In this document: positions 34,186-45,689 of the stretch, piece after piece | How the letters are laid out: every line of letters starts with the position of its first letter | Position numbering within the stretch: the stretch's first letter is position 1 | DNA from: Edolisoma coerulescens | Lineage: Eukaryota; Chordata; Aves; Passeriformes; Campephagidae | Reading direction: 5' to 3' | Length of the DNA stretch: 64,000 nt | NCBI GenBank assembly: GCA_013397115.1 | Contig: VWZW01002639.1 | Coordinates: 620,001 to 684,000, forward strand | The notes under the pieces: model-generated | What the model saw: only the letters and a program-made list of their open reading frames with translations | What the model was told of the DNA's origin: nothing | The model's database searches: none | Made by a program: the position numbers and the translations under genes

Positions 34186-34794
34186 CATCTCCCACAACCG
34201 TGTTTTTTTCAGCAGCACATTGATTGATAAAGCACATTCCAAAGGTACTTTGGTAAATTCCATTTCAATTCATAGTAGTTCTTGTTAGGGTTTTTTGAAA
34301 AAACAAACCCCAAAACTTTTTGTTATTTCTCATAGGATTTACCATTGGTTCACTCGAAAAAATAAAATCTGCTGCTCTTAATAAGCTTTGGTACATTCTT
34401 TGAAATGATATCACCATCAAATGGGCTTAATTTCTTCCAAGAAAATGAGAATGCTTTCTGTAAGGAATTATAAATCCCACAGGCTCATTCCTGGTTTCCA
34501 GAATGGCTGTATTGTGAGTCCAGCACAACATGTTAAATCTTTAATCACTGACTGGTTTATATGGCTGTAACTGCCTCACTTTATTGTGAGTGCTTCCTGA
34601 AATTGTTGTTTTGGAGTGTCATAAGCTGCTTCATCCTAATTTCACTTAATAAATCCTGGGAGTTCTGTTCTATTTAGATATTTATCATGGTACAACCTGA
34701 ATGGAGCCTTGGAACAGCACAAAACTCTGGTTTAGATCACTTTGAAGCACATACTGAGATCATTTCTGAAGGAAAAGCCTCATGTCTTAGCTGG
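34186..34794. other. Unique AT-rich DNA between CR1 copies
   Basis: About 600 bases with a short A/T hairpin-like word (GTTTTTTGAAAAAAC) near 34,292. Nothing else recognised. Confidence 0.5.
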
Positions 34795-34995
34795 AAGTCA
34801 GGAAAAATTCCTTTACAGAAAGGTCAAGCATTGGAACAGGGTGCCCAGGGAAGTGGTGGAGTCACCATCCCTGGAAGTGTTCCAAATCTGAGTAGATGTG
34901 GCCCTTCATGCTGTGGTTTAGTGAGCGTGGTGGTGTACAGTCAAAGGTTGGACTCGATCTTGGAGGTTTTTCCCAACCTTAACAATTCTAAGATC
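34795..34995 (+). mobile_element. CR1 LINE 3' fragment
   Basis: GGAAAAATTCCTTTACAGAA, AGCATTGGAACAGGGTGCCC, AGGGAAGTGGTGGAGTCACC, GGTTGGACTCGATCTTGGAG, CCCAACCTTAACAATTCTAA. The 3' end and most internal blocks are present; the 5' side is truncated. Confidence 0.94.
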
Positions 34996-35871
34996 TTGTG
35001 CATAAAACCTTTTAGCCAAGGTTGGACTGAGCAGCCTGAAGAGCAGAAGCAGGTCTTTACTTTGTTTATTTTCAATGAAGTTCGGCTTAGCAAATGTGAC
35101 TTTTTTTTAATCCAGTGATGGGCCATAACCCCATGTCCCAAGCTCTCCTATCCTAAGGTTGTTCCTTAGCCTCTCCCAGCTCTTTGGGTTGCTTCCCCTG
35201 CCTTTTGATGGAAGTTTTTCCTACAATCAGGGCATGCTTTTGTTGAGTAGCAGTGAGGTGGACATGACAAACCACTCCCTGGTGTTGGGGGTTGTTTGGA
35301 GGTGGTGGATGCATGAGCAAAAGTGGAAGCTTTTGGTCAGCTCAGTTAAAGACCAAGGGGAAAGTTCTGGGGAAGATTTGCAGGAATATTAAAAGAGTAG
35401 CCAGATGAAACTTGTAATAATTTTCAAGGGTTTTTTCGCTTGCAAAAATAAACTCTGTAAATGCAGCATGTGAGGAGAGTTGTGATTCATCTGCCTGAAA
35501 CGTGATCATGAATTTTGCTGCTGTACTGAGCCGGCCCTACTTCATTAACCTGCCATAATCCTCGTGTCAGTTATCACCATGTCCATCACTTTGTCAGCCA
35601 TCAGACTTTTCTGAGGAGATAACTGTCCATCATCTTCCCAATCTATCAGACGAGTTGCCCTTTGGAATGACAGAGATTGTTTCACTTGAGTTTTTCATAA
35701 GACTCCAATTCCATGAGGGACTTGGGGCAAATTCCACAACTAATCCAGTCCTTGGAGCAACTCTTCCATGTTTTGCCATCTACTGTGACACTCCCTGTCT
35801 GCTGCTAGGGAGGGCTCCCACTGCAAATAATCAACTCAAAAGCAAAAAATTAATTACCAAACGCATCATTT
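34996..35871. other. Unique non-coding DNA
   Basis: Mixed sequence of about 875 bases between two plus-strand CR1 copies. No feature recognised. Confidence 0.5.
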
Positions 35872-36022
35872 CCCAGAGAAGCTGTGGCTGCCCCATCCCT
35901 GGTAGTGTCCAAGGGCAGGTTGGACAGGGCGTGGAGCAACCTGGGATAGTGGAAGGTGTCCCATGACAGGGATTTGGGATTGTAAGGTCCCGTCCAATCC
36001 CCAAAATTCTCTGATTCTGTGG
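35872..36022 (+). mobile_element. CR1 LINE 3' fragment
   Basis: CCCAGAGAAGCTGTGGCTGC, GTTGGACAGGGCGTGGAGCA, ACCTGGGATAGTGGAAGGTG, then a diverged end (GGTCCCGTCCAATCCCCAAA and TTCTCTGATTCTG). Part of the GCCCATGGCAGGGG segment is deleted. Confidence 0.93.
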
Positions 36023-36219
36023 AAAATGCGTGGGCAGCAGTGAGGAGTTTGGTGTTTCCCCCCAGAACAAACCAATCGGCCAAAGCTCCTGGTAGCAAAA
36101 ATTATTCTAGTTCAGCTTGTAAAGTCAGAGCTGTTCCAGTTTATGTGAGCTGAGGATGCGGTACATAAAGAGTGAAAATTGGGAAACTGAAGGCAATTAT
36201 AGAATATCTTCTTTCCTAG

Positions 36220-36303
36220 GGGAAGGTGCCCCTGCCCATGGCAAGGGGAGTGACACTCGATGATCTTTAAGGTTCCTTCCAACCTAAACCACTCTGTGAT
36301 TCC
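36220..36303 (+). mobile_element. CR1 LINE 3' terminal fragment
   Basis: GGAAGGTGCCCCTGCCCATG, ACTCGATGATCTTTAAGGTT, CCTTCCAACCTAAACCACTC, TGTGATTCC. It lies 197 bases after the previous copy in the same orientation and repeats part of it, so it is a separate insertion or a duplication. Confidence 0.92.
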
Positions 36304-36869
36304 TCTGGAAAAGGACAGGAAAACAGGCCTGAGACATTTCGATGTCAAACCTGTAACAGCCACTGTCGTCACAGTTCATTTGTAAAGAGCTGCAAGACTG
36401 AGCACACCCTCTAACATATAAACCACTTAATTTTATTTATGAATTAAGCTTTTGATCTACAAAACAGCCACGTTCAAACCACATTTTGTGTGACTGAATT
36501 ACAGAAACACAGTCACTGCTGTTTAGAATGTACTTGCCTTTATCTGAATAAAGAACGGGATTGCTGACAAATCCCCATGTAGTTAGGGTGGTAATTAGCA
36601 AAAATACATGTAATTTAGTTACCTTTATTTACCCAACTGATTGGTGTGAGTGCTTCTAACATATTCTGCTTTTTAATCTGCATCCACTTAGACAGAAAAC
36701 AACATATAAACCACAGCTAAACATGAAAGAAAGGGTTTAAGTTATCTTTTCCTTCCCAATCTCTCATCTATCCTGCAGAATGCGTAAGAATTTGGGATTT
36801 TGCCTTGCTTTTTGTATTTTTTTGTGCTGGATTCACCTAAAGCATTCTGAAATTCATTGTAAAGTTGAA
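36304..36869. other. Unique AT-rich DNA
   Basis: About 565 bases, AT-rich, with a TTTTTGTATTTTTTTGTG stretch near 36,810. No gene or element recognised. Confidence 0.5.
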
Positions 36870-37020
36870 ATTATAGAATGATTTGAGGTGGATGAGACCT
36901 TAAAGCCCATCCAGCCCCACCTCCTGCCATGGGCAGGGACACCTTCCACTATCCCAGGGTGCTCCAAGCCCCATCCAGCCTGGCCTTGGGCACTTCCAGG
37001 GATCCAGGGGCAGCCACAAC
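36870..37020 (-). mobile_element. CR1 LINE 3' fragment
   Basis: ATTATAGAATGATTTGAGGT, GACCTTAAAGCCCATCCAGC, TGCCATGGGCAGGGACACCT, GCTCCAAGCCCCATCCAGCC, CAGGGATCCAGGGGCAGCCA. Truncated at the CAGCCACAAC block. Confidence 0.95.
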
Positions 37021-38365
37021 TAAAGCTGCTGCCACTGCAGAGTAACAGAAATGTGATTTTTGGGCCAGGCGATGGATTCAGGATGAATTTAAAAATTCAG
37101 CTTCAAAATTAATATGTGGACAGCAATCCCTGAAACACCGGGGACTGGATAAATACCCAAACATGGAAATAACTTCTCTTCTCTTTGCTGTGTGGGAGTA
37201 GTTGCAGGTCATGGGGTTTATACAGAATCCACGGATGAATTAATCAGGTTTTCTTCCAGATCAGACCCATCTTCTAAGCATAGAAATCAATACTTAAAAA
37301 TTTGGTGAAAATCTTCTCTCTTTCCCCAATACTTTAAACAAAACACCTTAGAAAATGGCATGAAAAATTACACACCTACTGTTTTCCCTCCAAATTATAA
37401 ATATTTTACATCCATTAAGTTGCAGGGGTTTGGGGCAGAATTCCTTGCCAGTTGCCACTTTTGTTTGCTTGTTTTGCTTAAATCCAACCAAATGACACTT
37501 GGTGGTTTATTTGTTTCTTTGTTTTTTTCCACCTAAGTCAATGAGAAGGAGTTTAACAAGTAAAATTAAAAAGTTTTATCATCTCATGTGTGGCTTGGAT
37601 CTAGACAGCTACATTTCTCCTTGCTGAGCACAACTTTCTAATTTAATTTATCTTTATGTTGTTAAAAAAGCGCTCCAGCTGTTGAGGGTGAAATGCTCCT
37701 GGAGGAAACAAGTCCCTTTTTCCAAGGACAAGGAGAACAGGGAGCAGTAATCTTTAAATGCACAAGCCGTGGGTCTTATCTCTGCTATGGGAAATTGGCC
37801 AAAGAATCAGGTGGAAAAACTAATTTCCTCAAATAATTTTTTGGGAATGGGGGCAGCTCTCTGAGTATCCATGAAGAAAGGAGACAAGTATTGCTCCTGG
37901 AGTGAGTCCAAGGCTCCTGGATTGTTTTATTTACACCTGATATTAAGGTGCTTTCCTGTGAAGAGCTCTCAGCTCCACTGAAATCTCTGTAATTAATCCC
38001 TTCCACCTTAGCACACGAAGGGGAAGTTCAAGCAGCGGGAAGAAAAGACATTTAGAGGTGCCCTGATCTTGTGGGAAATGCAGGATTCTCCACCGGGCTG
38101 CTGCTGCCTCCCTGTGCCCTGTTTGTGGGACAAAATGTGGTCGAACACAAATTTTCAAATTATTTATGGCAGCACAGGACTCTGATATGGAGGCTCTGTC
38201 TATAAAGGGAGCCAAACCCCTGTCCCTTCCTAAATTTTAAGGCACCCTGTTTCCTTATTCTCTTATGACATAGGACTATGCATCATGTTTTTCTCCCTTG
38301 GGTATTACAGCTGGGAATTTTATCCCAATAGGATAGAGCTAAATGTGGTTGTTTAGAAAGCCACA
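37021..38365. other. Unique non-coding DNA
   Basis: 1.3 kb of mostly AT-rich sequence with short TTTG/TTTC runs near 37,460 and 37,510. No supported feature. Confidence 0.5.
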
Positions 38366-38432
38366 GAAGATCACAGAATATCCTGAGCTGGAAGTGACCC
38401 ACAAGGATCATTGAGCCCAACTCCTGGCCCTA
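38366..38432 (-). mobile_element. CR1 LINE 3' terminal fragment (divergent subfamily)
   Basis: AAGATCACAGAATATCCTGA, GCTGGAAGTGACCCACAAGG, ATCATTGAGCCCAACTCCTG, GCCCTA. The CCAACTCCTGGCCCT block ties it to the subfamily at 382-617. Only about 67 bases remain. Confidence 0.85.
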
Positions 38433-39099
38433 TTTACTGCTCTGCATTTCATGAGGTGATGCCTTAAATTTAAAAGCTCTTAAACTCATGTAGGTTGTTT
38501 TTTTTTTCCCTTCAGTGCTAAATAGTAGAAAAGGGAGGTAAGAGCCAGTGTGTGCCTGGAACAGGAGCTAAAATACCTGAGAGCACACCTGTGATGGCAG
38601 GGCTGGGGCTGTGAAGTCACTGAGTCAGCTCAGGGACCAAACCTGTTGTGTGTGCCCAGCTCTTTGCTCAATCCTTTCTGCAGAGGAGCTGGGATACGAT
38701 CTAAAATATTCATTACAACAAGATCTCTAACGTGGAGCTCAAGCACTCACACCAGAGCACAATTCTGTGTTACATCCACCCCATTTAACAAAGTTACTGA
38801 ATGTGCATCAGGAGCTTTATACTCCCTAAAAAGTTGGGGGTGAGAAGGAGCCTCCTGGGAGGGTGACCATGTTATTTTTTGGGTGGCTGTGACCCACCCA
38901 CAGGAACTCCTGTGACCTGCACCAGCCCTTTTTGGGTGACTTGGTAGATTTTCTGTCATTGTGCTGGTAAATCTGAGATCTGTGACAAGTCCCTCACCGG
39001 CTGGGAGTCCCCACACACCCAGCACAGCTGCAGGTTCCACTGGATATTCTGAGTATTTAGACAGACAAAATGTTTTGTTACAACACTGATTAAGGATAA

Positions 39100-39720
39100 C
39101 CCTGATCTTTCTTTTCCCCATTACACGGCGTGGCCGAGTCATAATAATGCTTTTAGGCTCAGAAACAGAATTGGTAAAACCTTTTGTGAAGCTTGCAGCG
39201 TGCTGTAGGGTAACTGCATGATCAGCATCATATAAATGTTGGTCATTAAGCAAAAGAATAATAATAATGATCAGCAGTACAATAACAATTAGCTGTTCCT
39301 TGGCTGCCTGAATGCTGTGGTACCCACAGACCACTCATCTTCAATAAGCTGGGGATGGGACAATGGCCGAGGCTTTGTCTGAGCACCACAACTGATCGAT
39401 AATGGGAGCAAAGCAATCACTTTCATTGACTCCAGCAGGTAATTTGTGTTCCTCGTGCAGCACTGCTGCATCTGAGCATGGCGAGCAGCAAACAGATAAA
39501 AGTGGCAGCACATCAATTCCTGCTGCTGGTTGGGGCCAATTACTGGAATTAAAATAACCTCTTCAGACTGCAGCAAGATCAGCTGTTGACCCTGCTGGCC
39601 TAATGCAGTTACTATTACACTTATTATTATCACTCCCTTTCCTGCTTTGCTGGTGAGTCTGTCATTGAAGGCACAAACTGTTGTACGTGTTATTTGTGCT
39701 GTGGCCACATTCCAGGGATT
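39100..39720. promoter_or_regulatory. Candidate conserved non-coding element pair
   Basis: Two patches, 39,100-39,330 and 39,480-39,720, are rich in short regulatory-like words. These are ACGGCGTGGCCGAGTC, SOX-like AATAACAATTAG at 39,281-39,292, GATA-like CAGATAAAAG, and CCAATTACTGGAATTAAAAT. They sit inside the CR1-free block. Low evidence until aligned with other birds. Confidence 0.2.
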
Positions 39721-42700
39721 TGAAAAGTGCCAGGAACTCTTTGTTAACCGAGCTGGAGGATGTTAGTGCACAAAACAAAGGGACCAGCTCAAGATTTAGG
39801 GGATAGAGGAGGAAGGCCACTGTAAGGCTGCACTCATCAGGCAACTTCAGTGAGTGTAGGAAGTACAAAAACCTGAATAATCTCTGTGTTACCTGGGGCT
39901 TAATTAATCTCTTTTAGTGGAGATGATTTCCCTCTGTTAGTAACATTTTCTCTTCCTGCTCCATGCCTAATGATGTGCGTGTAACTTGAAATTTAACACA
40001 AACCATTTGAAGCCCTGCAGAAGCAGTGTTAATCCATGTTCCATCTGAAGAGTCTGTAATGGGGAAATCCATGTTAATGAAGCCCCTCGGAGACTTCCTG
40101 GCTCAGCCAGCCCTGTTCAGAGCCCTGCCTTGCACCTACTGACTTCAGATTGATATTCTAGAATAAACTGAGCCTCCTACGAATACCTTTATCTTGCAAG
40201 CTTTTACTGTGTTATCTATTCATTATTATTCTTAATTTGTAGGGAACTTCTGTCCAAGGTGTGCATCAGGCCTGGCACAGGGTCACGGTGTGATTGTCAT
40301 CACCATGGCAGGCACAACCAGAGCAATGCTAATCCCCAAAAATCTCTGAATTTGCATGGTTGGCTGACCCAGTGACATGTTTATTGTATGGTTTCAGTGA
40401 AGATGGGCCACCTCAGCTGCCTTTATGAAGAAAATCAAATGTGTATTCTCATTTCTACAACGTGCTTTGGAGTTGAACTGAAGAAGCTTAAGTCTTTAAA
40501 TAAGATTTCCACAAACACTACACAGAAACTATAGGATTATTTGCCTTGTGGAGATTGTTCCATGGAAACAGAGCTCGCCCCAAAAGGCTTTAAAAGGGTG
40601 AGGAGCAAATGTGATCATCACAAACATCCTGAGATCCTCTGTTCGCTTTGTCTCCTGTCCCCAAATCAAAGTTTGTCTATTCTAAGGGCGTGTCTGTAAC
40701 TGGAAGGTCAAGTGGCAGCTCTCAGGTCTGGGGGAGATTCCATAATAATCTCTTTTCCTTTGTGCAAAAGTGCAGGGAAAATGAATTCCCAGAGGAGGCA
40801 GAGCATTAGAAGGATGCTTAGGAATATTTCTCATCAGTTCATCTCTCAGCCTTTTAGAAGGAGCTGAGCAATCCCTTTCCCTTTCACACTGTGGAAGATT
40901 CTGACACTGCAACTGCATCTCTCATTCCCTGAAAGAATCTGAGATACTGAAATTATTGGGGGGGACACAGCCATAGTTAGAGCCAACATCACGTGGGTGA
41001 TGAGTTTTCCCTCCAGAGGGAACGATGCCAGCTGGGACTGGAGCACATGCAGGGGACACCAGAGGACACCAGTCGGGCTCTGCAGTGCCTGTGGCACGAG
41101 GCACCTCTGGGAAATTTGGGAGTACGAGTGCCAGAGAGGCTGGGAGCAGAAGCAGGGGCTGGAAACTTCCCCTAAGGGAGCTCCAGCATGACACAATCCT
41201 GCAAGAGGAGTGAATTCACCATGCAGAGCACCCAGCTGTAGGGAACAGCCAGCTACTGTGTCATTAGGCTGGAATGGAATGTCTGCTTTGCTCTTGGGGG
41301 ATTGGAAGTGGAATGGCACTGACAGGAAATACAAAATGTTGGGTTTTTTTTTTCCCTTTCCCCTGCAAGAATGGATTTCCGCAGAGATGTTTTTCCAGCA
41401 GGAATGTAAAAGCCTTTTAGAAAAAAAAAAAATCATAGCAAATAATAACTATTTTTTTTCTGACTTGTATACAACTCTTGCTGTTTCCAACCTCTTAAAA
41501 AAAATGCTTTTAGTTGAAAATGGAAGTTGTAATTAATTCTAGCACAGAATTACCGTTGCGATTTGTAAAAGAGGGTCGTGCACTTCTAGCAAATTTATCC
41601 TGGAGTATTATTTCTTGAGCCAGATTCCCTGAGAAGATGAAGTGGAGCTGCTAGGGCTACAGTCGTCTAAATCCACCCCAAGTGAGGGCTGGCACTGCAG
41701 CCTGGGGTGCCGTGGTTACGTGGGCTGTTTGACAGAACAGCCAGTGAGGAAAATAAAAAGATGAACTATGCAGAACAAGTAGATTAGATTAAGAATACAA
41801 GGTAAAATTTCATGAAATAACTCAAGTCAGGCATGCTAAAAAGGAAAGACAGAGAGCATAAAGTGCTTTGGAGGGACAGGATGTTGGAGAGGACTGGATG
41901 TGTGCTAAGCAGAAACCCAATAAACCCAATTACTCTGGTTATTACTGCCTTCACTGCTGCTACAGAGGCAGCTCAGCCCCTCATTAGTCATTCCTTGCAG
42001 AATTATCATCTATCATGGCCTCATCTTTTCCTTGCTCCCTTGGGAATGCAGAAAGGAAAACAAATCCATAAGCTGTCCCCTCCCCATGTCCCCCAACGAG
42101 CATTAGAAAAGCTTCCTCATCCTTCAGAAGAACAATCAATATTAAGCATCTTTTACTTTGCCAGCGATTGATCCTGCCTCATTTCCCATTGCTCATAAAA
42201 AAAGGGACATTTGGCCTCGATTTTATTTGTATTTAAGAGATGACAGAGACGCAGGGGGCTGAAAAATTTATGGAAACTTCCCTGGTGTTCCTTGTAGAGC
42301 TTTGGCAGCAACCTCGAGGGACAGGACTGCCCCAAGAATGAAAACTTCTCTCCTAGGTCATCCTCTACAGCCCATGAACACCAATAAATGTGGCAAGAGC
42401 TTTAAACTCTTAGGGAAGTGCTTCTTTCACAGCATTTTGCAGTTCTTTTACCTGTAGAATTTGTGGGTTGGAATCTTAGATCCTTTTAAAAGTATTGCTT
42501 AAAAAAACAACCTTTTGGTTAAAACTATGTAAGGATTCTTGCCTTTTTATTCAGGAATTTTATTTTAATCAATACTGAAGTATCACTTGAAGCAGACCTA
42601 AACTGGCTCCTGAAATTAGTGGGATTTTTAGATGGGTTTTGTTGGTGTGAGTATCAACCCCACGAACACAGGCTAAAAAAAGTCCCTCAATCCAAATTAA

Positions 42701-43089
42701 TCTGATCTTGAAATTCCTACCCCCTGGGAGGGCCAGGACCACAGCCCTGAACAGACACCTGTGTGCAGCTTCTGGATTATTTCAGGAGTTTGGCAGAAGA
42801 TGTTTAGTTCAGAGCTTGTCCAAAGTCAGCAGAATCCACCTCAATATCGTTGAGTAATGTCAAAACCTTTAGGAAATGCTGACAAATGCCACCATAATTT
42901 GTCACAGGAACAAGAGAACTCCACAATATCAAAATTCCCTGTACAGGCAAGAAAAAAAAATTCCCATAAATTCTAAGGAATAAACTGTACCTTGCCATTG
43001 AAAAGCAAACAAAGAGCTGTGAGACAAACTCTGCTTTTCTGTCTTGAGAGGAAATTCTCTTTTCATCTTCGAGCAGCAATAATAAAGAT

Positions 43090-43340
43090 AATAAAGTAGG
43101 ATAAGCATCCTGCTTTTATTGAACCGCTTCGGAACGGAGTCCTTAACAACATGTTTCCTTCTATCCTGTGATTCCTTCTGACTGTAATAAAGTTAAATCA
43201 GAAAGTCTGGAATGTTGTGCTGGGGATGTTCAATTAGCTCCGCAGAGTGTCCGTGTGAGTTAATGCTGTTTGAGGGAAGCAGCACTTGAGCGCTCGCAGA
43301 AGATTTGTGTTCAGTTCTGTTAATTCAGGCACATCCTAGC
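43090..43340. promoter_or_regulatory. Candidate conserved non-coding element
   Basis: About eight CpGs in 200 bases (GAACCGCTTCGGAACGGAG, AGCTCCGCAGAGTGTCCGTG, TTGAGCGCTCGCAGAAG) with CAATTAG and TTAATTCAGG words, set in CpG-poor DNA. No exon signals. Confidence 0.2.
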
Positions 43341-44046
43341 AGATGTCTGATTAGACTAATTTAAAATTAAATGGCAAGGAAGAAGAAGGAGAAAAAAGAT
43401 AAAGTTTGCATTCATTGGAAATGATTGAACAAAAGATGAAAACTCTGTATCTCTTTGTTTGCTGAGCGTGGAGTGTGTCTGGAATAGCTGAGCTCGGCTT
43501 CCTCCCGTCCCCTGCTCTCCATTCAGCAGGAGCCACCCAGACACCAGGCTGCACATCCCCATTGCAGAGATTGCCTTTAAATAAGCAAACACTCCAAGTT
43601 AAACAAACATTTGGTGAACGCAGCACTCTCGGATAATCAGAGGAATTGAAAATAAGGAGGCAAAGATACTTTGCTCATCCTCCACAGGCTGGGATTCCAG
43701 CTGCCATCATGGGCTTGGGTTTTTTAGCAACAGCAGAAATCCTGGGTCAGAAGTCTTTCCATGGGTTTTGAAGGAAATAAGGATCTGTATTTGCTGTTGT
43801 CGTATCTAATCCTTTTCTGGAAGATGTTTGCATGAATTGGAATTGTTTGTGCATTACTCAGGGTTTTATTCTTCTTTAGTGTTGAGCAGGGCTGGGTTTG
43901 GACAAGTTCTGTCCTACAGAGGGTGACAAAATGAGGTGTGGAAGATGTTTTGAGTGCTTCTCTCTGGATTTCCTGTTAAAAGATGAACGGAAAAGCACAG
44001 GAAGTAACATTCTAATCAGGGTAGAAATTCTGGATAATTTAAAAAG

Positions 44047-44138
44047 TACCTCAGAGTTGAAGCTGGGTTGGATGATGATGATGATGATGATGATACCTCA
44101 GAGTTGAAGTTGGGTGAGATGATGATGATGATGATGAT
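44047..44138. repeat. GAT microsatellite with a 47-base tandem duplication
   Basis: TACCTCAGAGTTGAAG followed by a GAT array occurs twice in tandem, starting at 44,047 and 44,094. The first array has 8 GAT units (44,071-44,094) and the second 7 (44,118-44,138). The unit duplicated once and the arrays then drifted in length. Confidence 0.92.
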
Positions 44139-45666
44139 TTCTTTATAAGGATTCACATATATATTTTTAAAATGGGTATTTTCAAAAGTTCCTAAGCAAT
44201 TTAGCAAATTAATTGTATCATTAAGCACTAAGGAATTGGTTTTAGGAGGATAATTCTCACTGAAAGTCAAATACTCCTGGTACTGGGTGACTTGGTGAGG
44301 GTGGAAAGGTGAAATTCTTTGTGGGAAGATCCAGAATCCTTGATGTGGCACTCCAGTAGCAATTGGTGTGAGAAGAATTTGGGCTGGAGAAATGCCACCA
44401 GCTTGTCTGTGTGCAGGAATCCTCGGTGTGTGTCAGTGGGAGGGAAGAGTGGTTGGATTTTCCAACAATTTCCTGGACTGCTCATTTTCCCACCTCAACT
44501 CTCTGATGCCCTTTTCCCCCAGGAGCAGGGTTAGGATGGGTTCAGAGGTGCTCCCCTGCTTGGGCGAGACACAAAAATGCATTTCCAGGGGGAGCCAAAG
44601 GGACCAGAGTCCCCAAATTGGAGCTGAGGAATGTGACGTGGTTTCTGGATTATAGGGAACACGGTCCTGGCTCTACACAGTTCCTTAGCACTGGGGAATT
44701 TTGGTCTTTGAAACCCCAATTTTGAACACCTTGGTGTTTGCAGAAAGGCAGGTGCATAGGAAACCAAGGGGAGTCATTGCTCCCCACCAAATTTTCAGCT
44801 CTTTTGGCACAGGACTGGAATTCTGATTATTTTTAGCCTAATTTTACAATTTTTCTGCTTAATCCCGCCAAAGGATGGAGGTGCTCACACAACCAACCTC
44901 CTCCACCACATGAGATAGAGGGGAAGTGCTGTCCCATTTAAATGTTTGGACACATTTGATACATCTTTTTAAAATATATTTGAAGGAAAATATCTGATAT
45001 TGCTCCAAGCACCCATATTGCAGCTTGAAAATCCTTCTATTTTTAATCTGATGTCTGACTGTCAAGGGTGGACTCAATAATGTTTTCATGACAGCCCATA
45101 TGCTTCCAATGTACTTCCTACAGCTAAAACTTTGGAAATTCCCTGTCAACAGCCCCCCAATCCATTGGAGTTTCATTCAACAGCCAAAAGTTTGGAGTTT
45201 TCCAGTCTGCTTTCCCATAGTTACCTCTGGAAGTTTCTTGGAGCAGAATTAAATGGCTGCTCTCAATATATTTCAGGGAATATTAAAGATCTACCTGCAG
45301 TACCTAAGGCTACAAACATAATGTATGCAATTAAACCCCAGATAATATCTTTTTAAACTCGCCTTTAATATCCAGCAAGCTTCAAATTAAAATGGAATTT
45401 TAGCCAATATAGCCTAATGTAATATATTAAAAAGTTCTGTTGTATTTTTTTTTTTTTTACTGTAACAGATGCACATCTCAGCTCTTATTTTGTACCAGAG
45501 GTGCTGTGATTGTGTGAGAAAGGTGTTTTTAGGAAAAGCAGATGTTTACTTTGATTGCTTCATGGGCTGCTGGAAGGATTAGGGATGATCCAGCAGCTCC
45601 AATGCTTGTGGATGCAGAGGGGGTGAGGTGTTCTTTGCATTTTCTCTCCTTTGCTACCTGTTTTAT

Positions 45667-45689
45667 AAAAAAAAAAAAAAGGGGGGGGG
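45667..45689 (+). repeat. A14G9 homopolymer junction
   Basis: Fourteen A followed directly by nine G. True lengths are uncertain in any assembly. Confidence 0.9.

Noticed and set aside
34285..34310. Small hairpin GTTTTTTGAAAAAAC
   Set aside because: A seven-base A/T stem in AT-rich DNA is expected by chance.
38747..39334. 195-codon minus-strand frame
   Set aside because: No domain or codon signature; it covers a candidate non-coding element and lies in AT-rich sequence.
40846..41436. 196-codon minus-strand frame
   Set aside because: Overlapped by frames on both strands and carries no motif I know; most likely chance.
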